A DNA stretch of 9,206 nucleotides from Burkholderiales bacterium (GTDB lineage: Bacteria; Pseudomonadota; Gammaproteobacteria; Burkholderiales; Burkholderiaceae_E): the NCBI GenBank assembly GCA_020348765.1, contig CP070753.1:2883718-2892923 (forward strand), given 5' to 3'. This document shows, one piece after another, positions 6,676-9,206 of the stretch (the stretch's first letter is position 1; each line of letters opens with the position of its first letter). Below the pieces are notes generated by a model. The model searched no databases. It worked only from the letters and a program-made list of their open reading frames with translations, and was not told the origin of the DNA. Made by a program: the position numbers and the translations under genes.

Positions 6676-6698
6676 GCGTGGGCCGGCGCTCGAATACT
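6670..6698 (+). promoter_or_regulatory. Candidate sigma-70 promoter of the lyase-ABC-lyase operon
   Basis: A perfect TTGACA at 6670-6675 is followed after exactly 17 bases by AATACT at 6693-6698 (four of six matches to TATAAT). Transcription would begin near 6705, giving a 5' leader of about 40 bases that includes the strong Shine-Dalgarno before 6746. Confidence 0.6.
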
Positions 6699-6732
6699 GC
6701 GAGGAAATTCCAGCCGCGGGGGGTCGAGCCCC

Positions 6733-6740
6733 GGAGGAGG
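6733..6740 (+). promoter_or_regulatory. Strong Shine-Dalgarno for the first lyase gene
   Basis: GGAGGAGG lies five bases before ATG 6746. It selects this ATG over the in-frame ATG at 6764. A short G/C hairpin (6717-6721 with 6729-6733) abuts the site. Confidence 0.8.
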
Positions 6741-6745
6741 CATCG

Positions 6746-7687
6746 ATGTTCGGGTCGAAAGGCATGGCGCGCCGCTTCCGCCAGATGCTGCAGAGCGGCG
6801 ACTGCTACGTGCAGCCGGGCGTCTTCAACGCCCAGTCGGCGCAGATCGCGCAGGCCGCCGGTTTCGAAACGGTCGGCGTCTCGGGCTACTCGCTGTCGGC
6901 CACGCTGATCGGCAAGCCTGACGTCGGCCTGACCACGATGTCCGAGGTGGTGCAGGTCACCGGCTACATCTGCGACGCGGTGTCGATTCCGGTGATGGCC
7001 GATGCCGACACCGGCTACGGCAACGCGATCAATGCGATGCGAACCGTGCAGCAGCTGATCAAGGCCGGCGTGGGCGGCATGTTCATCGAGGACCAGGTCG
7101 CGCCGAAGCGCTGCGGCCACGTCGCCGGCAAGCGCATCATCCCGATCGACGAGGCCGTGGGCAAGTACCGTGCCGCCGTCAAGGTGCGTGACGAGCTCGA
7201 TCCGGACGTGGTGCTGGTCGCGAGGTGCGATGCGCGCGGTGTTGCCGGCGGCAGCGTGGCCGAAACAATCGAACGGGGCAAGGCGTACCTGGACGCGGGA
7301 ATGGACGTCTTCTTCCCCGAGGGTCTGGTATCCAGGGAAGAGCTCGAGCAGGTCGCCCGGGCGCTGGACGTGCCGCTGCTCTACAACCGCACCGGCGTCT
7401 CGCCGCAGTTGAGCCTGGAGGAACTGCGTGAGCTGCGGGTGTTCCTGGTCGCCAATGCCGGCGGCGCGATGCGTGCGGCGGCCCGCGCGATGTGGGACTA
7501 CCTGCACGCGTTCGCGCGTGAGGACGTGGCGCTGGAGAAGCGGCTCGAAATCGAGATGGCCGGGCATCCCGCGGCGGACTTCCACACCTTCGTCGGATTC
7601 CCGGCGATTCTCGAGCTCGAGAAGCAGTACCTGCCGAAGGAAGAGCTCGAAAGCAAGTACGAAGGATCGCTCGGCTTCCGAGCCTGA
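6746..7687 (+). CDS. Isocitrate lyase/PEP mutase superfamily C-C lyase (methylisocitrate/dimethylmalate lyase-like)
   Basis: The 313-residue TIM-barrel enzyme has about the size of PrpB. Seen: DADTGYGN at 86-93 with D86 and D88 as Mg ligands, ED at 115-116, and the lyase loop KRCGH at 121-125 with catalytic C123. Also present are R160 (ARCDA, where PrpB has ARTDA) and E192 (FPEG). The cysteine loop argues for a C-C lyase rather than a phosphonate mutase. Where PrpB reads NITEFG-TP, this protein reads NRTGVSP (214-220), so the substrate-binding end differs and 2-methylisocitrate may not be the substrate. Candidates are a 2,3-dialkylmalate or another substituted malate, which would be cleaved to pyruvate or a related oxoacid plus a small carboxylate. 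It is first in its operon, directly behind the divergent promoter and 15 bp before the ABC gene. It is probably cytoplasmic. Confidence 0.9.
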   Translation: MFGSKGMARRFRQMLQSGDCYVQPGVFNAQSAQIAQAAGFETVGVSGYSLSATLIGKPDVGLTTMSEVVQVTGYICDAVSIPVMADADTGYGNAINAMRTVQQLIKAGVGGMFIEDQVAPKRCGHVAGKRIIPIDEAVGKYRAAVKVRDELDPDVVLVARCDARGVAGGSVAETIERGKAYLDAGMDVFFPEGLVSREELEQVARALDVPLLYNRTGVSPQLSLEELRELRVFLVANAGGAMRAAARAMWDYLHAFAREDVALEKRLEIEMAGHPAADFHTFVGFPAILELEKQYLPKEELESKYEGSLGFRA

Positions 7688-7702
7688 GAACCGGGGGCGG
7701 TG

Positions 7703-8794
7703 ATGCCTGCCGCGGGACCGGCCGAACCCGTCGTGGCAGATGGCGAAGCGGTCATCGAGTTGCGTGGCCTGTGCAAGTGGTACCCGTTGCGCCAGCGCGT
7801 GCTCGATACCCTGCTCGGGCGCACGCCGCGCTATCTGCGGGCCGTCGACGGCGTCTCGTTCGGGGTACGCGCCGGCGAAGTGCTGGGCGTCGCGGGCGAG
7901 TCCGGATGCGGCAAGTCCACCACCGGCATGACCGCGATCCACCTGCACGCGCCGACCGCGGGCGAGATCCTGTTCGACGGCCGGCCGGTCGGCGACAGCG
8001 CCGCCGAGCTGCGCGAGTTCCGCCGCCATGCGCAGATCGTGTTCCAGAACCCGTACGAATCGCTGAATCCGCGCTTCACCGTCGCCGACAGCATTCGCGA
8101 GCCGCTGGCGATCCACTTCCCGCGCCAGCACGATCGACAGGAGCGGATGCTGTTGCAGGCGATGGAGCGCGCCGGCCTGACGCCGGTCGACGACTACCTG
8201 GACCGGTTCCCGCACCAGTTGTCGGGCGGGCAGCTGCAGCGCATCGCGATCGCGCGCGCGATCGCCGTGCAGCCGCGCTTCCTGGTGGCCGATGAGCCCG
8301 TTTCGATGCTCGATGTCTCGATCCGGGCCGGCATCCTGAACCTGTTCCGGCACTTCTCGTCGGAGCTGCAGATGGCGATCCTGTACATCTCGCACGACCT
8401 GTCGACGATGCGCCACGTCTGCTCGCGGGTCGCGATCATGTACCTGGGCCGCATCGTCGAGATGGGCACCGCAACGCAGGTGCTCGACGCGCCGCTTCAC
8501 CCTTATGCGCGGGCGCTGATGGCTGCGGCGCCGGTGATGACGAACCGCAGCCGCGAGCGCATCGAACTGAAGGGTGCGGTGCCCAATCCGGCCGACATGC
8601 CGGCCGGGTGCCGATTCCATCCGCGCTGCCCGAGGGCCACCGACGTCTGTCGCACGATCGAACCGGCGCTCGAGGCGACCGACGCCGAGCGGGTCGTCGC
8701 CTGCCATCTGTACCGGTCCGGCAGCGGGCCGGGCACCGCACCGCTCGCGGCGGCTGCCGCGCATCACCAGGGAGAAGGCAATGCGATTGCGTGA
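7703..8794 (+). CDS. Dpp/Opp-type ABC transporter ATP-binding protein
   Basis: This 363-residue ATPase belongs to the peptide/opine/nickel (Dpp/Opp) importer family. Seen: Walker A GESGCGKST at 65-73, Q-loop Q115 (VFQNP), signature LSGGQ at 173-177, Walker B FLVADE at 193-198 and H-loop H231 (ISHD). The C-terminal oligopeptide-transporter extension has HPYARAL near 266-272 and cysteines C303, C309, C316 and C334, the spacing seen in Dpp-type ATPases, some of which carry an iron-sulfur cluster there. All ATPase motifs are intact. The start is ATG 7703 or the adjacent GTG 7700, 12-15 bp after the lyase stop. Its end overlaps the next lyase gene by 14 bp. No permease or binding protein is in the window; they may lie beyond the right edge. 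These importers also carry non-peptide substrates, so the pathway compound could be the cargo. Confidence 0.95.
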   Translation: MPAAGPAEPVVADGEAVIELRGLCKWYPLRQRVLDTLLGRTPRYLRAVDGVSFGVRAGEVLGVAGESGCGKSTTGMTAIHLHAPTAGEILFDGRPVGDSAAELREFRRHAQIVFQNPYESLNPRFTVADSIREPLAIHFPRQHDRQERMLLQAMERAGLTPVDDYLDRFPHQLSGGQLQRIAIARAIAVQPRFLVADEPVSMLDVSIRAGILNLFRHFSSELQMAILYISHDLSTMRHVCSRVAIMYLGRIVEMGTATQVLDAPLHPYARALMAAAPVMTNRSRERIELKGAVPNPADMPAGCRFHPRCPRATDVCRTIEPALEATDAERVVACHLYRSGSGPGTAPLAAAAAHHQGEGNAIA

Positions 8795-9206
8795 CAAGGT
8801 CATCGACGGCAGGCCGAGCACCGCCTTCCGGAACATGCTTTCCGCGGGGCCGCTGCCGGTGGTCGGCATCTGGGGCGGCACGGCTCACCATGCCCAGCTC
8901 GCCGAGATGGCCGGCTTCCCGTTCTTCGGCGTTTCGGGCTCGAACGTCTCGACCCACGTGCTCGGTCTTCCGGATGCCGGGCTGCTGACGCTGACCGAGC
9001 TGGTCGAGACGACGCGGCGCATCTGCCAGGCGGTCTCGATCCCGGTCTGCGTCGACTGCGACACCGGTTTCGGCAATGCGATCAACGTCGTGCGCACGGT
9101 GCACGAGATCATCCACGCGGGCGCGGCGTCGCTGTTCATCGAGGATCAGGTCGCGCCCAAGCGCTGCGGCTTTGTCAAGGGCAAGGAGCTGATCCCGCTG
9201 AGCGAA
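8781..9206 (+). CDS. Second isocitrate lyase/PEP mutase superfamily enzyme, 3' end outside window
   Basis: An open frame of 142 codons runs off the right edge. It begins at ATG 8781, overlaps the ABC gene by 14 bp, and has GGAG six bases upstream inside that gene, pointing to translational coupling. The partial product is a paralogue of the 6746-7687 lyase. Seen: FGVSGSNVS near 49-57, DCDTGFGN at 92-99 (Mg-binding aspartates D92 and D94), ED at 121-122 and KRCGF at 127-131. The catalytic-type cysteine C129 is kept, but the histidine after KRCG is replaced by F131. A substrate different from that of the first lyase is plausible. The family usually has about 290-315 residues, so roughly half is missing only because the window ends. 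Confidence 0.88.
   Translation, partial: MRLRDKVIDGRPSTAFRNMLSAGPLPVVGIWGGTAHHAQLAEMAGFPFFGVSGSNVSTHVLGLPDAGLLTLTELVETTRRICQAVSIPVCVDCDTGFGNAINVVRTVHEIIHAGAASLFIEDQVAPKRCGFVKGKELIPLSE

Noticed and set aside
6717..6733. G/C hairpin next to the Shine-Dalgarno of the first lyase as a riboswitch or attenuator
   Set aside because: The stem is only five pairs with a seven-base loop, no known riboswitch core is visible, and the expected leader of about 40 bases is too short for one.
6218..8881. Very long minus-strand ORF (887 codons) across the lyase/ABC genes
   Set aside because: It is the antisense shadow of two clearly conserved plus-strand genes and the overlap of the GntR gene. Its histidine/arginine-rich product has no recognisable domains. 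Long antisense ORFs are expected in GC-rich DNA.

Overview
This window looks like a stretch of a GC-rich proteobacterial chromosome, most likely beta- or gammaproteobacterial. The evidence is strong G/C preference at third codon positions, an E. coli-type LeuC/LeuD pair, and Dpp/Opp-type ABC machinery. I cannot name the genus. There are no rRNA or tRNA genes, CRISPR arrays or transposase genes.

Layout, left to right. (1) Bases 1-144 are a 16-bp tandem repeat array that probably continues beyond the left edge. It is followed by about 400 bp with only one weak short ORF (243-467). (2) Bases 557-3049 (+) encode an 830-residue sarcosine/dimethylglycine dehydrogenase-like flavoprotein with a C-terminal aminomethyltransferase (GcvT-like) half. 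It starts at a TTG chosen by a good Shine-Dalgarno. (3) On the minus strand, reading right to left, is a probable four-gene operon: an FCD-type GntR regulator (6551-5859), a LeuC-like aconitase-family large subunit (5747-4332), and two tandem LeuD-like small subunits (4306-3665 and 3654-3025). The last LeuD overlaps the flavoprotein gene tail-to-tail by 25 bp. (4) Bases 6552-6745 are a divergent control region. It has two outward-facing sigma-70-like promoters whose TTGACA -35 boxes lie in an 8-bp inverted repeat, a likely operator pair for the GntR protein. (5) On the plus strand is an operon of a Cys-dependent isocitrate lyase/PEP mutase superfamily lyase (6746-7687), a Dpp/Opp-type ABC ATPase (7703-8794), and a second lyase paralogue (8781 to the window edge, incomplete).

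How they may work together (inference). A LeuCD-type hydro-lyase/isomerase beside methylisocitrate/dimethylmalate lyase-type enzymes, under a divergent GntR regulator and with an uptake ATPase, suggests a catabolic locus rather than leucine biosynthesis: a branched malate-like acid is rearranged or hydrated and then split into two small acids. The closest known precedent is the 2,3-dimethylmalate dehydratase plus 2,3-dimethylmalate lyase pair of nicotinate fermentation. One large subunit, two small subunits with different substrate loops, and two lyases with different active-site motifs raise the possibility of two parallel substrate branches sharing one LeuC. The flavoprotein may or may not belong to the same pathway. 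No canonical leucine biosynthesis neighbours (leuA, leuB) are present.
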